Assembly: GCF_016864555.1 (NCBI RefSeq)
Contig: NZ_CP044011.1
Location: forward strand, 1,879,501-1,943,500
DNA length: 64,000 bases
Source of the DNA: Sinorhizobium sp. BG8
Lineage (GTDB): Bacteria > Pseudomonadota > Alphaproteobacteria > Rhizobiales > Rhizobiaceae
Direction: 5' to 3'
Shown: positions 27,234 through 37,194 of the stretch, one piece after another
Numbering within the stretch: the stretch's first letter is position 1
Layout of the letters: the number at the start of each line of letters is the position of its first letter
Position numbers and translations under genes: made by a program
The notes under the pieces: model-generated
What the model saw: only the letters and a program-made list of their open reading frames with translations
What the model was told of the DNA's origin: nothing
The model's database searches: none

Positions 27234-28601
27234 TCAGCCAGTACGATTTTTCTCGATGGTCAGATGTGCGTATTCCGTAGCGTCCGCGGAAAGATCGCCT
27301 GTCGCCCGCTCGTTCCAGCGATACCCCGCGATCGCGCCTCCGGGCGTGTCCTCGAAGAGATTGCCGGAAATGAGGGCCGAACCGGCTCCCTCGACCACGG
27401 TGACCGCGCAGCCGACGGGAGCGTTGCGGACAAGGTTGCCGCTCACCGCAAGCCCGCGCATGTAGGGGCCCCAGCCTAGCATCAGCCCCCACTTGGCGGC
27501 GTTCTCGATCGTGTTGCCGGAGACGACCGTATCGGCCTCGACGGCTATGCCGAAGCCGAAACCGGCACCGTCGTGGCGGTAGGGACCCTCGAGGTGGAGA
27601 TTGCGCACCACGTTGCCGGTGACGGAGGCCAGCCTGCCACCCTCGTCGAAATTGACGATGAGGATCCCGTTTGCCGCGCCATCGATCAGGTTGCCGTTGA
27701 CGATCGCGCCCTCGAAGCCGAACTCCGAATAGATCGCGGTCTCGCCGGACCTGAGGCACGTGTTCGTGGAGATCTGGACGTTGGAGCCGGCGTTCGAGCG
27801 GATTGCGGAAAAGGCGCAGTCCGAAACATGGTTGCTCGTGACGATCACGCCGTCGGCGCGGAAAATGTTGATCCCGTTGCCATATTCTCCGGTGCCGCCG
27901 CGCGTTGCGGCGATGCGGGCGACACGGTTGCCGCTGACAATGGTCCCGTCCTCGCTCTTCTGCCACCGATGCACGAGGATGCCCCCGTTGGCATTGTCGC
28001 ACACCGTGTTGCCGACGATCGAGAGTTCCTTGCTCTCGACAGCGTAGATGCCGTAGTCGCCGGCGCCGGAGATACGGTTCTTCTCGATGCGGCCACCGCA
28101 GCGTTCGATCGAGATCGCCGATTTCGAAGCACCCGTGATCTCGCAGTTCTCGATCGCAAGATTGGAGACGCCGGCGAAGTTCAGCAGCGCCTGGACGGTA
28201 TCGTCCAGCCAGCGGTTGCCTCCGTCGATGACGAGATTGGCGAACTCGATGCGCTTGGCGCCGTCGGCGGTGAAGAGCCGCCCGTCGCCGCTGTAAAGGA
28301 TGCGCGTCGCCCCTGGCACGCCGCTGATGCGGGTGTTGTCGGGCAGGTCGATGTTGGAGATCACGTAGTCGCCGGCCGGAAGGAACACGGGCATGTTCTT
28401 CGCCGCCGCCTCCCTGACGAGCTTGCCGAAGGCCTTGCTCTTTCGATCGCCCGCGCCGGGGCGCAGGCCGTGCTCGGACGCGTCCATGCTGCCGCGAAGA
28501 TCGGCGTTGAGAACAGGAAACCCCGCATCGGCATGTGCCGGTGCGGCGGCGCCTGCGGCGGTCGCTGCGAGCGAGGCGAGAAATAACCGTCTGCTTACCA
28601 T
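27234..28601 (-). CDS. TIGR03808 family Tat-translocated repeat protein (parallel beta-helix)
   Basis: A 455-residue exported protein. The N-terminus MVSRRLFLASLAATAAG has the twin-arginine motif, so it is probably exported folded. The rest, from about residue 60 to 445, is a right-handed parallel beta-helix made of repeated rungs of 22-24 residues with N-x-I/V-x-x-N and G-I patterns (NRISGAGDYGIYAV, NTVCDNANGGILV, NHVSDCAFSAIRS). TIGR03808 proteins occur in rhizobia with unknown function; beta-helices of this kind are often polysaccharide lyases or epimerases, but I see no conserved catalytic set to support that. Confidence 0.9.
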   Translation of the reverse strand: MVSRRLFLASLAATAAGAAAPAHADAGFPVLNADLRGSMDASEHGLRPGAGDRKSKAFGKLVREAAAKNMPVFLPAGDYVISNIDLPDNTRISGVPGATRILYSGDGRLFTADGAKRIEFANLVIDGGNRWLDDTVQALLNFAGVSNLAIENCEITGASKSAISIERCGGRIEKNRISGAGDYGIYAVESKELSIVGNTVCDNANGGILVHRWQKSEDGTIVSGNRVARIAATRGGTGEYGNGINIFRADGVIVTSNHVSDCAFSAIRSNAGSNVQISTNTCLRSGETAIYSEFGFEGAIVNGNLIDGAANGILIVNFDEGGRLASVTGNVVRNLHLEGPYRHDGAGFGFGIAVEADTVVSGNTIENAAKWGLMLGWGPYMRGLAVSGNLVRNAPVGCAVTVVEGAGSALISGNLFEDTPGGAIAGYRWNERATGDLSADATEYAHLTIEKNRTG

Positions 28602-28873
28602 GTTTTCTCCTTGCGCTCAGCAGAGTGCAGGAATCGTGCCACCGGAAACTGTGCCGATCTGGCACGGATCGGGCCGTTTGGCGGGGCAAAGGAGCGTTTT
28701 GGCCCCCCGCGATGTCCGGATTCGGAGCCTGATGGTGTGCCCGGACGGATCGGTGTCCATCGGGATAGATGGCTTTTCACCGATTGATTTCAACTTTGCA
28801 TAACCCTTGCTGTGTAGCCTTCGCGCGTGTGAAGGCACAGGCCCTCGGTCGTGCCCGTGAGGGAGACATGTGA

Positions 28874-31179
28874 TTGCGCAAGCCTGCATCATCGACCCCA
28901 ACATCTGAGGTGGACGATTCCGTCGAGCCGACCCTCCGCCTGATTTCTGCAGGCGAGCGGCTCCTGGCGGAGGCCTCGCGCCTTTTCTCCTTCGATCAGC
29001 AGGACCGTCACCTCTGGCTGGACGCGATAATCGACGGCGCTCCCGGCTATCTCTACTTCAAGGACCGCAACAGCCGGTTCCTGATTGCGAACCGCGCGAT
29101 CGCCGAAGACTATCGACGGGGCGGAACGACAAGTCTCATCGGCCTCACGGATTTCGACCTGCACCCGCTGGATGTCGCCCTCGAAACCTTCCGCGCCGAG
29201 CAGGAAATCTTCCGGACGGGAGAACCGATGCTCGACAAGGAGGAACTGATCCGCGACGCCTCCGGCAACACAAGGTGGATGCTCACTTCGAAGCTGCCGG
29301 TTCGAAACGAGGAAGGCGAAATCATCGGCATCGTCGGCACGTCGCACGACATCACCGAGCGCAAGAGGGAGGAAAGCCTGCACGCAGGCCAGGCTAACCT
29401 CCTGAAGATGATCGCGCGCGGCGCGCTCCTGTCCGAGATCTTCGCGACACTGATCAACCTGATCGAGGCGCAGATTCCGGGTGTGATGGGATCGATCCTG
29501 CTTCTCTCCGCGGACGGCAAGCGCATGCGTCTCGGCTCGGGGCCGAACCTCGATCCCGCCTATTGCCGACTCATCGAGGGTGTCGAGATCGGACCGGAGG
29601 TCGGCTCTTGCGGCACCGCCATGTGGCGGGGCGAAACGGTGATCGTCTCGGACATTCGGGAAGACGTGCTCTGGAAGGATTTCCGGGAGCTCGTCGAACC
29701 CTACGGGTTCCGCTCCTGCTGGTCTTCGCCGATCCGGTCCTACCAGGGCAAGATCCTCGGATCCTTCGCTCTCTACTCACGAAAGCCGGGCACGCCCACG
29801 CCCGCCTGCACCAGGCTCGTGTCGATGGCCGCCGACCTTGCCGGCATCGCGATCGAGCGCAAGGAGGCGGAAGACCGGATCCAGTTCATCGCCCACCATG
29901 ACACGCTGACGGGACTTCCGAACCGCAGCATGCTGAACGAGCGCATCGCCAGTGCCATCGAGGATGCGGACGATCGCGACGGAAAGGTTACGATCGCCTT
30001 CATCGATCTCGACAACTTCAAGCTGGTCAATGACAGCCTCGGTCACAATGCCGGCGACGAACTCTTAAGGGTCGTCACGGAGCGGATGCTCGAGTGTCTG
30101 CGTCCGGTGGATGCGGTCATCCGGCTGGGGGAGACGAGTTCGTCGTACTCGTCCCGGGAGAGCCGCCCGCGGGCCAGACCATGGAAGAGCTGCTGGAAGG
30201 GCTGCGTTCCGCCATTGCCCGCCCGGTCGTTCTCGAAGGGCGCAGCCTGAAGGTAACCTGCAGCATGGGTGTCGCGGTCTATCCGGACCACGGCCGCAAC
30301 GCTCTGGAACTGCTCGCCAATTCCGATGCCGCCATGTATCGCTCGAAAGAGATCGGCCGCGACGCCCTGCAATTCTTCTCGACCGAGATGGCGAGCCACG
30401 CACGCGAGAAGCTGGTGCGGCAGGAGGAGTTGCGGGAGGCGATCGCCACGTCGCAGCTGGTTCTGCACTACCAGCCGCAGATGGACCTGACCACGGGCCG
30501 CATCTTTGCCGTGGAGGCGCTGATCCGCTGGCAGCATCCCGAGCGTGGCCTGCTGGCACCGGGAGAATTCATTCCGCTCGCCGAGGAAACGGGTCTCATC
30601 TCCCCGATCGGCGAGTGGATCCTCAGCACCGCCTGCCGGCAGAACAAGGCATGGCAGCAGGCAGGCCTTCCGCCGATCGTGGTCAGCATTAACGTGTCGG
30701 CGAGACAGTTCCAGGAGAAGGACTGGGTGGAGAAGGTCGCGGCCGCGCTGGAGGAGAGCGGTCTCGAGGGCCGTTACCTCGAACTCGAGATCACCGAAAG
30801 CCTGATCATGGAGGACGTGCCCCAGGCGGTGGCGACCATGCGCAGGCTGGCGGACCTCGGCGTCGAACTTGCCATCGACGATTTCGGCACGGGCTATTCA
30901 AGCCTCAGCGCGCTGAAGCGCTTCCCGGTCGGGCGCTTGAAGATCGACCGGTCCTTCGTCAAGGATCTGCCAGATGCCACCGACGATGGAGCAATTGCCA
31001 AGGCGATCATTTCGCTTGCCCATACGCTGCAACTGCGTGTCATCGCGGAGGGCGTGGAAACACGCGAGCAGATGGATTTCCTGCGCCAGAGCGGCTGTGA
31101 TGAAATACAGGGCTACTATCTGAGCCGCCCGATCGCACCGCGGGCGCTCGAAGCCCTCCTCAGAATCCCGAGCCTCTGA
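28874..31179 (+). pseudogene. PAS-GAF-GGDEF-EAL cyclic-di-GMP protein with a one-base frameshift in GGDEF
   Basis: Upstream part: PAS domain (about residues 45-165, ending DITERKREE), GAF domain (about 170-325), then GGDEF start with DTLTGLPNRSML. The frame breaks exactly at RLG, and the rest, GGDEFVVLV, then a complete EAL domain (AVEALIRWQHPE, INVSARQF, EITES, DDFGTGYSS, LKIDRSF, EGVET, QGYY), continues in another frame. One extra G in the five-G run at 30127-30131 restores a 768-residue protein with intact GGDEF, an inhibitory RPVD site and all EAL catalytic residues. The start TTG at 28874 follows GGGAGA. Read as it stands, only a PAS-GAF fragment with part of GGDEF would be made. Confidence 0.88.
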
Positions 31180-31203
31180 CCGGGGAGAGCCGGTAGGCGG
31201 CTC

Positions 31204-31680
31204 TCATTTCTGGCGCCAGTAGTGCAGTTCCATGAGCTTGTGCCACCTGCCGTCCGTCTGCTGAATGAGTGCGGTCAGCGTGCGGTGATCCTCGTCGATG
31301 AAGGTGATGACGTCGCGATAGCGGGCGGATTTCTTCGGGTTCTCGAAGTCCGGCCCCTCGCAACTCAGCGTCAGCACATTGCCGGTCGGCTCGAGGATGC
31401 CCTCGTAGATCCACAGATGGGTCATCATGGAGCCCGCCCAGGTTCCGACATAGCGATCCTTGACCGGATCGAAACCGAGGGTCATGAGCGTCTGTCCGGG
31501 GCCGCCGGCCGGCATTTCTCCCTGACCTTCGCACAGCAACCAGAGACCGCCCCCGATCGTTCGCGCGTGCTCCGACCATTTCGGGTCAGGGGGCGGTGCG
31601 GTTATCGCGTCAGCGGCGACGGACCAGTCTCCGACCAGCCGTTCCAGCCAGAGGTGCTGGGTAGAGATTTCTGCCTGCAT
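31204..31680 (-). CDS. DUF1579 family protein
   Basis: A 158-residue cytoplasmic protein with the DUF1579 pattern: HLWLERLVGDWSV at the N-terminus, GGGLWLLCEG, TLGFDPVKDRYVGTWAGSMM, and a C-terminal MELHYWRQK. The fold is thought to be a lipocalin-like barrel that binds small molecules; the function is unknown. It is divergent from a MarR-family gene with a shared palindrome in between and is the probable target of that regulator. Confidence 0.88.
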   Translation of the reverse strand: MQAEISTQHLWLERLVGDWSVAADAITAPPPDPKWSEHARTIGGGLWLLCEGQGEMPAGGPGQTLMTLGFDPVKDRYVGTWAGSMMTHLWIYEGILEPTGNVLTLSCEGPDFENPKKSARYRDVITFIDEDHRTLTALIQQTDGRWHKLMELHYWRQK

Positions 31681-31759
31681 GGCGCCCTCCTGCCTGGCCC
31701 GGTGACCGGCGTCGCCGATCGGCTTCGATCCCCGGATTTACACATTTCCTGCAGTCCTC

Positions 31760-31785
31760 TTGACATTGGTATGTTGATATCAACA
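31760..31785 (+). promoter_or_regulatory. Promoter element and MarR operator for the divergent DUF1579/MarR pair
   Basis: TTGACA at 31760-31765 and a perfect palindrome TGTTGATATCAACA (31772-31785) ending 10 bases before the regulator's ATG. MarR dimers bind such TTGATATCAA sites, so repression of both genes is likely. Confidence 0.65.
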
Positions 31786-31795
31786 GTAGTGCATT

Positions 31796-32242
31796 ATGAC
31801 GAAATATCCAGCCGTCCCCTACGAAACCACGCTCTATGTGCGCGACCATTGCCTGTGTCTTCACGCGCAGCGTGCGGCGAGAGCCCTCGCACGGCGGTTC
31901 GATGATGCGTTGAGACCCTATGGTCTGACCAATGGCCAGTTCTCGCTGCTGATGTCGCTCAATCGTCCCGAACCGCCCGGCATGAACCCCGTCGCAGCCC
32001 TGCTTGCCATGGACCGCACGACGCTGACGGCCGCATTGAAACCGCTCGAACGCCGCGGTCTCGTCGTCGTCGCAGCCGATCCCAGGGACAAGCGCAGCCG
32101 GAAGCTGAAACTGACGCCGGAAGGCGTCGTGCTGCTGTCGCAGGCGCTGCCGGTCTGGAAGGAAACCCATGAGATGCTGGAGGCCGGCCTCGACTCCAGT
32201 GATCCCGACGCTCTCAGAACCGGCCTGAAGTCAATCGCCTGA
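31796..32242 (+). CDS. MarR-family transcriptional regulator
   Basis: A 148-residue winged-helix repressor. The DNA-binding part reads MNPVAALLAMDRTTLTAALKPLERRGLVVVAADPRDKRSRKLKLT (described at about residues 62-105), the typical MarR recognition helix and wing. Two cysteines near the N-terminus (VRDHCLCLHAQR) might sense oxidants, as in OhrR-like proteins. It is autoregulated, judging by the palindrome just upstream, and probably controls the DUF1579 gene. The ligand is unknown. Confidence 0.9.
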   Translation: MTKYPAVPYETTLYVRDHCLCLHAQRAARALARRFDDALRPYGLTNGQFSLLMSLNRPEPPGMNPVAALLAMDRTTLTAALKPLERRGLVVVAADPRDKRSRKLKLTPEGVVLLSQALPVWKETHEMLEAGLDSSDPDALRTGLKSIA

Positions 32243-32292
32243 ACCATTGACCTGATCTGGGTCCTGCTCTGGCAAGTTGCGCCGGCAGGGCT

Positions 32293-33315
32293 ATGTTGAT
32301 GGGCATGAAGCCAGACCAGCTCCTCCATCCCGCGCGCGCGGGCCTCTATTGTCCGATCGGCGACTTCTACATTGATCCGGTGCGGCCGGTTGCCCGGGCA
32401 TTGATTACCCACGGTCACGCGGACCACGCGCGGGCCGGCCACGGATCGGTGCTCGCGACCCGCGAGACGCTGGACATCATGGCCATCAGATACGGTGACC
32501 CGTTCTGCGGCTCCGCGCAGGCCGCCGGTCTCGGCGAGGTGCTGGATGTCGGCGGCGTGGCCGTGTCCTTCCATCCCGCCGGCCATGTGCTGGGCTCGGC
32601 CCAGATCGCCATAGAGAAGGACGGCCTGTGCATCGTCGCCTCCGGAGACTACAAGCGCGGCCGCGATCCGACCTGCACGCCCTACGAGCCCGTTGCCTGC
32701 GATGTCTTCATCACGGAGGCCACCTTTGGCCTCCCGGTCTTCCACCATCCGGATCCCAAGGACGAGATCGGCAAGCTCCTCGTGTCTCTCGGGCAGTTCC
32801 CCGAACGCAGCCATCTCGTCGGGGCCTATTCGCTCGGCAAGGCGCAGCGCGTCATCCGCCTGCTGCGCGACTGCGGTTACGACAGCCCGATTTACATTCA
32901 CGGCTCGCTGCAGCGCCTGTGCGACTACTATGTCGAGCGCGGCATCGATCTCGGAGAGCTGCGTCCGGCGACCCGCGAGAAGGGCGACGCGACCGACTTT
33001 CGCGGCGCGGTGATCGTCGGCCCGCCCTCGGCCTTCGCGGACCGCTGGGCAAGGCGCTTCGTCGAGCCGCTCATTGCCTTCGCATCAGGGTGGATGATGG
33101 TCCGTCAGCGGGCGAAGCAGGGAGGCGTCGAATTGCCCCTTGTGATCTCCGACCACTGCGACTGGCCGGAGCTGACGGCGACCATCGGCGAGCTTTCGCC
33201 CGGCGAGGTCTGGGTCACGCACGGTCGCGAGGAAGCGCTGGTGCGCTGGTGCGAGCTCGCCGGCACCCCGGCGCGCCCGTTGCATCTCGTCGGCTACGAG
33301 GACGAGGGCGATTGA
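32293..33315 (+). CDS. Ligase-associated DNA exonuclease (metallo-beta-lactamase/beta-CASP, TIGR04122-like)
   Basis: A 340-residue nuclease with the MBL signature HGHADHA (about 40-46), further ligands HPAGHVLGSAQI and VASGDYK, and the beta-CASP segment GAYSLGKAQRVIRLL, ending with ISDHCDWPE and TVTHGREE-like motifs (VWVTHGREEA). It belongs to the exonuclease of the bacterial ligase/Lhr helicase DNA damage response cluster. The start could be ATG 32293 or ATG 32305 (MKPDQLL). It precedes the DNA ligase gene by one base, so the two act together. The Lhr helicase and PdeM phosphoesterase partners are not in this window. Confidence 0.9.
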   Translation: MLMGMKPDQLLHPARAGLYCPIGDFYIDPVRPVARALITHGHADHARAGHGSVLATRETLDIMAIRYGDPFCGSAQAAGLGEVLDVGGVAVSFHPAGHVLGSAQIAIEKDGLCIVASGDYKRGRDPTCTPYEPVACDVFITEATFGLPVFHHPDPKDEIGKLLVSLGQFPERSHLVGAYSLGKAQRVIRLLRDCGYDSPIYIHGSLQRLCDYYVERGIDLGELRPATREKGDATDFRGAVIVGPPSAFADRWARRFVEPLIAFASGWMMVRQRAKQGGVELPLVISDHCDWPELTATIGELSPGEVWVTHGREEALVRWCELAGTPARPLHLVGYEDEGD

Positions 33316-33316
33316 C

Positions 33317-34962
33317 ATGAAGGCCTTCGCGACCCTGCTCGACCGCCTGGTGCTCACTCCGTCCCGAAACGGCAAGCTGACGCTTCTCGCCGACTATTTC
33401 CGCAAGACCCCCGACCCCGACCGGGGCTACGGCCTCGCGGCGATTGCCGGTACGCTCGACCTGAAGAGCGTGAAGCCCGCCATGCTGCGCGAACTGACGC
33501 TCGAGCGCATGGACGAGGTGCTCTTCCGCTATTCCTACGACTATGTCGGCGATCTGGCCGAGACGATAGCGCTCGTGTGGGACCAGGAACGAAAGGACGT
33601 CGTTCCCGATGCTGGCCAACCGCGGCTCGGCGATGTCGTCGCCCGGATGAATTCGCTCGGCCGTACCGAGGCCCGCTCGGTGGTGCGCGATCTGCTCGAC
33701 CGGCTCGACCCGTCCGCACGCTTTGCCTTCCTCAAACTCGTCACCGGGGGATTGCGCATCGGCGTATCCGCGAGGCTCGCCAAGCAGGCGCTTGCTGACT
33801 ATTCCGGCCGCGACGTCACGGAGATCGAGACGCTCTGGCATGGGCTGCAGCCGCCCTATGTGTCACTCTTTTCCTGGCTTGAGGGCCGCTCCGGGCGGCC
33901 GATCCTTGCCACGCCGGCGATCTTTCACTCCGTCATGCTCGCCAATCCGGTCGGCAGCGGCGATCTCGACGCCCTCGACCCCGGGACTTTGCCGCCGAAT
34001 GGAAATGGGACGGCATAAGGGTGCAGCTCTCGTCGTCGGGGGAGACGCGGCGGCTCTATTCGCGCTCGGGCGACGACATTTCCGCTGCCTTTCCGGACAT
34101 CCTCTCGGCGATCGCCTTCGAGGGCGTGGTCGACGGCGAACTGCTGGTGGGCGGAACGTTCCGGTCCGACAGTCCGACGCGGACGTTCTCCGACCTGCAG
34201 CAGCGGCTCAACCGCAAGACTGTCAGCGCGAAGATGACGGAGGAGTATCCGGCATTCGTTCGCGCTTACGATCTTCTCTTCGAGGGGGAGAGGGATATCC
34301 GGCCGGAATCCTTTCTCATGAGGCGGGAGAAGCTGGCGGCCCTGATCGAGCAGGCGCCGGAGGATCGCTTCGATCTCTCGCCGCTGGTGCCGTTTTCGAC
34401 CTGGGAGGAACTGGAGAGGCTCCGGGCCGATCCCCCCGATCCGGTCATCGAGGGCGTGATGATCAAGCGGCTCGACAGCGCCTACCAGGCGGGACGCATG
34501 AAGGGGCCCTGGTTCAAGTGGAAGCGCGATCCCCACAATGTCGATGCGGTGCTGATGTATGCCCAGCGCGGCCACGGCAAACGCTCGAGCTACTATTCCG
34601 ATTTCACTTTCGGCGTCTGGACGGCGGGGCTGGAGGGCGACGTTCTGGTACCGGTCGGCAAGGCCTATTTCGGCTTCACGGATGCGGAACTCGAGATTCT
34701 CGACCGCTTCGTCCGCAACAATACGGTCGAGCGTTTCGGGCCGGTTCGGGCCGTGCGAGCCGAGCCCGGTTTCGGCTTCGTGGTGGAGGTTGCGTTCGAG
34801 GGGATCAACCGCTCGTCCCGTCACAAGTCCGGTGTCGCGATGCGCTTCCCGCGGATATCGCGACTGAGGCAGGACAAGCTTCCCGTCGAGGCCGACCGGC
34901 TTGAAACGCTTGTCGCGATGGTGGATTCGACCTCCGCTCCGGTCGAAGACGAAGCCTCCTGA
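33317..34962 (+). pseudogene. ATP-dependent DNA ligase (cis-acting partner of the exonuclease) with a one-base frameshift
   Basis: The N-terminal DNA-binding domain is read in one frame up to DLDALDP, then a stop appears; the catalytic part resumes in another frame from DFAAEWKWDGIRVQ. That stretch is motif I of DNA ligases, with the lysine of KWDG as the adenylated residue. Later motifs SDLQQRLNRK, EGVMIKRLDS and WFKWKRDP are intact. One more G in the GGG at 33983-33985 gives a continuous 548-residue ligase, a normal length. As read, the product has no active site. The gene follows the exonuclease directly, as in the Lig-Exo-helicase cluster. Confidence 0.88.
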
Positions 34963-35176
34963 CCGCGTGAGCCCTTTCTTCCGTCGGCGGGAACGATCCT
35001 GGCCGGCCTCGTCCTACGCCGGCACGGGCTGTCTGCGGTATCGGTAAGCCCCACGCCAGCCGCATTTGCAACAAACTCTGCAAGATACCAGATAGAACCT
35101 GGTCTCCGTCCCGCGTCGATTCGATTCGGCGGGGCAGGGCCATCTCGTTCGTCAAAACCGGAATGCGTGCTTCCAT

Positions 35177-35977
35177 ATGGCTTCAGAACTCGATCTTTCC
35201 CGCCGTTCCGTCCTCAGCCTGTTCGGTCTTGCCGGGCTGGCGGGGCTTGCCGGATGCACGTCCTCGATGAACACCGACCGTTTCCGTTACGAGACCGAGC
35301 CGGTCTACCGCAATCCGGAATTCGAAGGGCAGCCGGGCGGAGCGGCAGGCAGTGTCTATGAAGGCCGGGTGGCCGACTACGGTCCCTACGAGGAGCCGAT
35401 CCTGCCCACGGGCCTGCCGGAAACCGATCCGCAATATGCCGGCATCTATGCGACCAGGATCGACGGCGGCTACCAGATCCCCGCGGTGCCCTATCGGCAG
35501 ATTGACGCCCGCTTCTGGCGGCGCGAGGTGGACGATCCCTTCGGCGAGGCGCCGGGCACGATCATCGTCGATACCTCCAACCGCTATCTCTACCTCACGC
35601 AGCCCAATGGGCGGGCCATGCGCTACGGCGTCGGCATCGGGCGCGAAGGTTTTGCCTGGTCGGGGCGCGGCGTGATCCAGTGGAAGCAGAGCTGGCCGCG
35701 CTGGACGCCTCCGGACAGCATGGTCACCCGCCAGCCCGAGCTTGCGAAATACTCCGCGGCCGCCGGCGGCATGTCTCCGGGACTTGCAAACCCGCTCGGC
35801 GCTCGCGCGCTCTACATCTTCCAGAACGGCGAGGACACGCTCTATCGCCTTCACGGCACGCCGGAATGGAAATCGATCGGCAGGGCGACGTCGTCCGGCT
35901 GCGTCCGCATGCTCAACCAGGACGTCATCGATCTCTACAATCGCGTTCCGAACAAGACTCCGATCCTCGTCCTCTAG
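35177..35977 (+). CDS. L,D-transpeptidase (YkuD domain) with Tat/lipoprotein signal
   Basis: A 266-residue exported enzyme. The N-terminus has twin arginines (SRRSVLSLF) followed by a lipobox LAGLAGC at residues 21-27, suggesting a Tat-exported lipoprotein. The YkuD domain (about 125-265) ends with the catalytic H-x-x-S-x-G-C-x-R arrangement in HGTPEWKSIGRA and TSSGCVRM. Such enzymes form 3-3 peptidoglycan crosslinks or attach outer membrane proteins to peptidoglycan, which is common in Rhizobiales with polar growth. The gene is alone, 213 bases after the ligase. Confidence 0.93.
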   Translation: MASELDLSRRSVLSLFGLAGLAGLAGCTSSMNTDRFRYETEPVYRNPEFEGQPGGAAGSVYEGRVADYGPYEEPILPTGLPETDPQYAGIYATRIDGGYQIPAVPYRQIDARFWRREVDDPFGEAPGTIIVDTSNRYLYLTQPNGRAMRYGVGIGREGFAWSGRGVIQWKQSWPRWTPPDSMVTRQPELAKYSAAAGGMSPGLANPLGARALYIFQNGEDTLYRLHGTPEWKSIGRATSSGCVRMLNQDVIDLYNRVPNKTPILVL

Positions 35978-36011
35978 AGCGCTTGCGCTCGCCGGTCCCT
36001 GTCTCGCCTGA

Positions 36012-36488
36012 TCAGCCTTCGGACTGCCGGAGGTTCCTGGTCAGCGACTGCAGCTCGGCCGTGAGGTTCCTGACGGTTTCGAGCGAACAGCCGGTCGCCT
36101 TTCCAAGCTCATTCAGGATGCCGAACGCCTTCCTCTTGAGGGCGTGGCCCTGTTCGGTCAATGCGATCAGTACCTGCCGTTCGTCGTCCCGATCGCGCTT
36201 GCGCGTCACATATCCGCTCGCCTCGAGCCGCTTGAGCAGGGGGGAGAGCGTTCCCGAGTCGAGGTTCAGCGCCTCGCCGATCGCCTTCACCGTCCTGTTG
36301 TCCTCCTGCCAGAGCGCCAGCATCACCAGATACTGCGGATAGGTCAGCCCATAGGGATCCAGCAGGGGCTTGTAGGTGCGCGTGAAGGCATGCGCGGCAG
36401 AATAGACGGCGAAGCAGAGCTGCTCGCCGAGTTCGAGCATGCGGTCGTCCGCGCCCGATGTCTCAAGGATGTCACCATTGTCGATCAT
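36012..36488 (-). CDS. ohrR: Organic hydroperoxide sensor/repressor OhrR
   Basis: A MarR-family redox repressor of 158 residues. The reactive cysteine Cys25 is in [17 protein letters not shown], as in OhrR. The winged helix contains [27 protein letters not shown]. The start is ATG 36488 (MIDNGDILE), with a 36-base longer in-frame ATG less likely. It is divergent from ohr, with two TGCA-containing palindromes in between that fit OhrR boxes. Oxidation by organic peroxides releases it and induces ohr. Confidence 0.95.
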   Translation of the reverse strand: MIDNGDILETSGADDRMLELGEQLCFAVYSAAHAFTRTYKPLLDPYGLTYPQYLVMLALWQEDNRTVKAIGEALNLDSGTLSPLLKRLEASGYVTRKRDRDDERQVLIALTEQGHALKRKAFGILNELGKATGCSLETVRNLTAELQSLTRNLRQSEG

Positions 36489-36518
36489 GGTCGCAATTGT
36501 CGCAGGAATACTCCGGAG

Positions 36519-36549
36519 TTGCAATGTGCAAAATTATATTGCGCACAAT
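36519..36549. promoter_or_regulatory. OhrR operator region between ohrR and ohr
   Basis: TTGCAATGTGCAA (36519-36531) is an inverted repeat around ATG, and ATTGCGCACAAT (36538-36549) is a near-perfect palindrome. Both are in the AT-rich stretch between divergent ohrR and ohr, where OhrR is known to bind in other bacteria. Confidence 0.6.
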
Positions 36550-36608
36550 TAAATAATGCGCTATCAATCATGCATCGAATTGGACATCAACAAAAGGAGA
36601 GAACGGTC

Positions 36609-37031
36609 ATGCCTATTCTGTACAGGACTAAGGGCTTTGCAACGGGTGGTCGCGCTGGTCATGGCGCATCGGAAGACGGCGTGCTCGATGTGACGCTGAC
36701 GGTTCCCAAGGAACTCGGCGGCGACGGTGCACGCGGCACCAATCCCGAACAGCTCTTCGCCACAGGCTATTCCGCCTGCTTCCTCGGCGCGCTGAAGTTC
36801 GTCGCCGGCAAGGAAAAGGTGAAGATCCCGGATGATGCCAAGGTGACCGCGACGGTCGGCATCGGCCCGCGCGAGGACGGCGGCGGCTTCGGCATCGAGG
36901 CGGCGCTCGAGGTTTCCGTGCCCGGCGTCGACAAGGCCGTGGTGGAAGACCTCGTCAAGAAGGCTCACGTCGTTTGCCCCTACAGCCATGCGACGCGCGG
37001 AAATCTCGACGTGAAGACCACCGTCGCCTGA
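36609..37031 (+). CDS. ohr: Organic hydroperoxide resistance protein Ohr
   Basis: Thiol peroxidase that reduces organic and fatty-acid hydroperoxides, recycled by lipoylated proteins. The 140-residue protein has both catalytic cysteines: Cys57 in [10 protein letters not shown] and Cys123 in [10 protein letters not shown], with the conserved TNPEQLFA motif before the first. A strong AAAAGGAG site lies upstream of ATG 36609. It is divergent from ohrR, the usual arrangement. Confidence 0.97.
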   Translation: MPILYRTKGFATGGRAGHGASEDGVLDVTLTVPKELGGDGARGTNPEQLFATGYSACFLGALKFVAGKEKVKIPDDAKVTATVGIGPREDGGGFGIEAALEVSVPGVDKAVVEDLVKKAHVVCPYSHATRGNLDVKTTVA

Positions 37032-37144
37032 TTGCATACCCGCCCGCGCCCTCTGGCTTCGACGCCAGCGGGCGCAGCGGGACTTTCCTCCCATCTCCCA
37101 TTGAAGGGGAGGGATGGTCGGCGGAGACCGTCAACGACGCCTTG

Positions 37145-37180
37145 TCTGCAGAAGAAATAGTGCTATATTATTTCTGTAGA
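37145..37180 (+). promoter_or_regulatory. Inverted repeat upstream of the toxin-antitoxin pair
   Basis: TCTGCAGAA (37145-37153) and TTCTGTAGA (37172-37180) are inverted with one mismatch around an 18-base AT-rich spacer. The position just before the antitoxin GTG fits autoregulation by the antitoxin. Confidence 0.55.
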
Positions 37181-37194
37181 AAGGAAGGTGGATC

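Noticed and set aside
37085-37130. Possible RIME-type palindromic repeat (CTCCCATTGAAGGGGAG)
   Set aside because: Single imperfect copy, no second copy recognised in the window.
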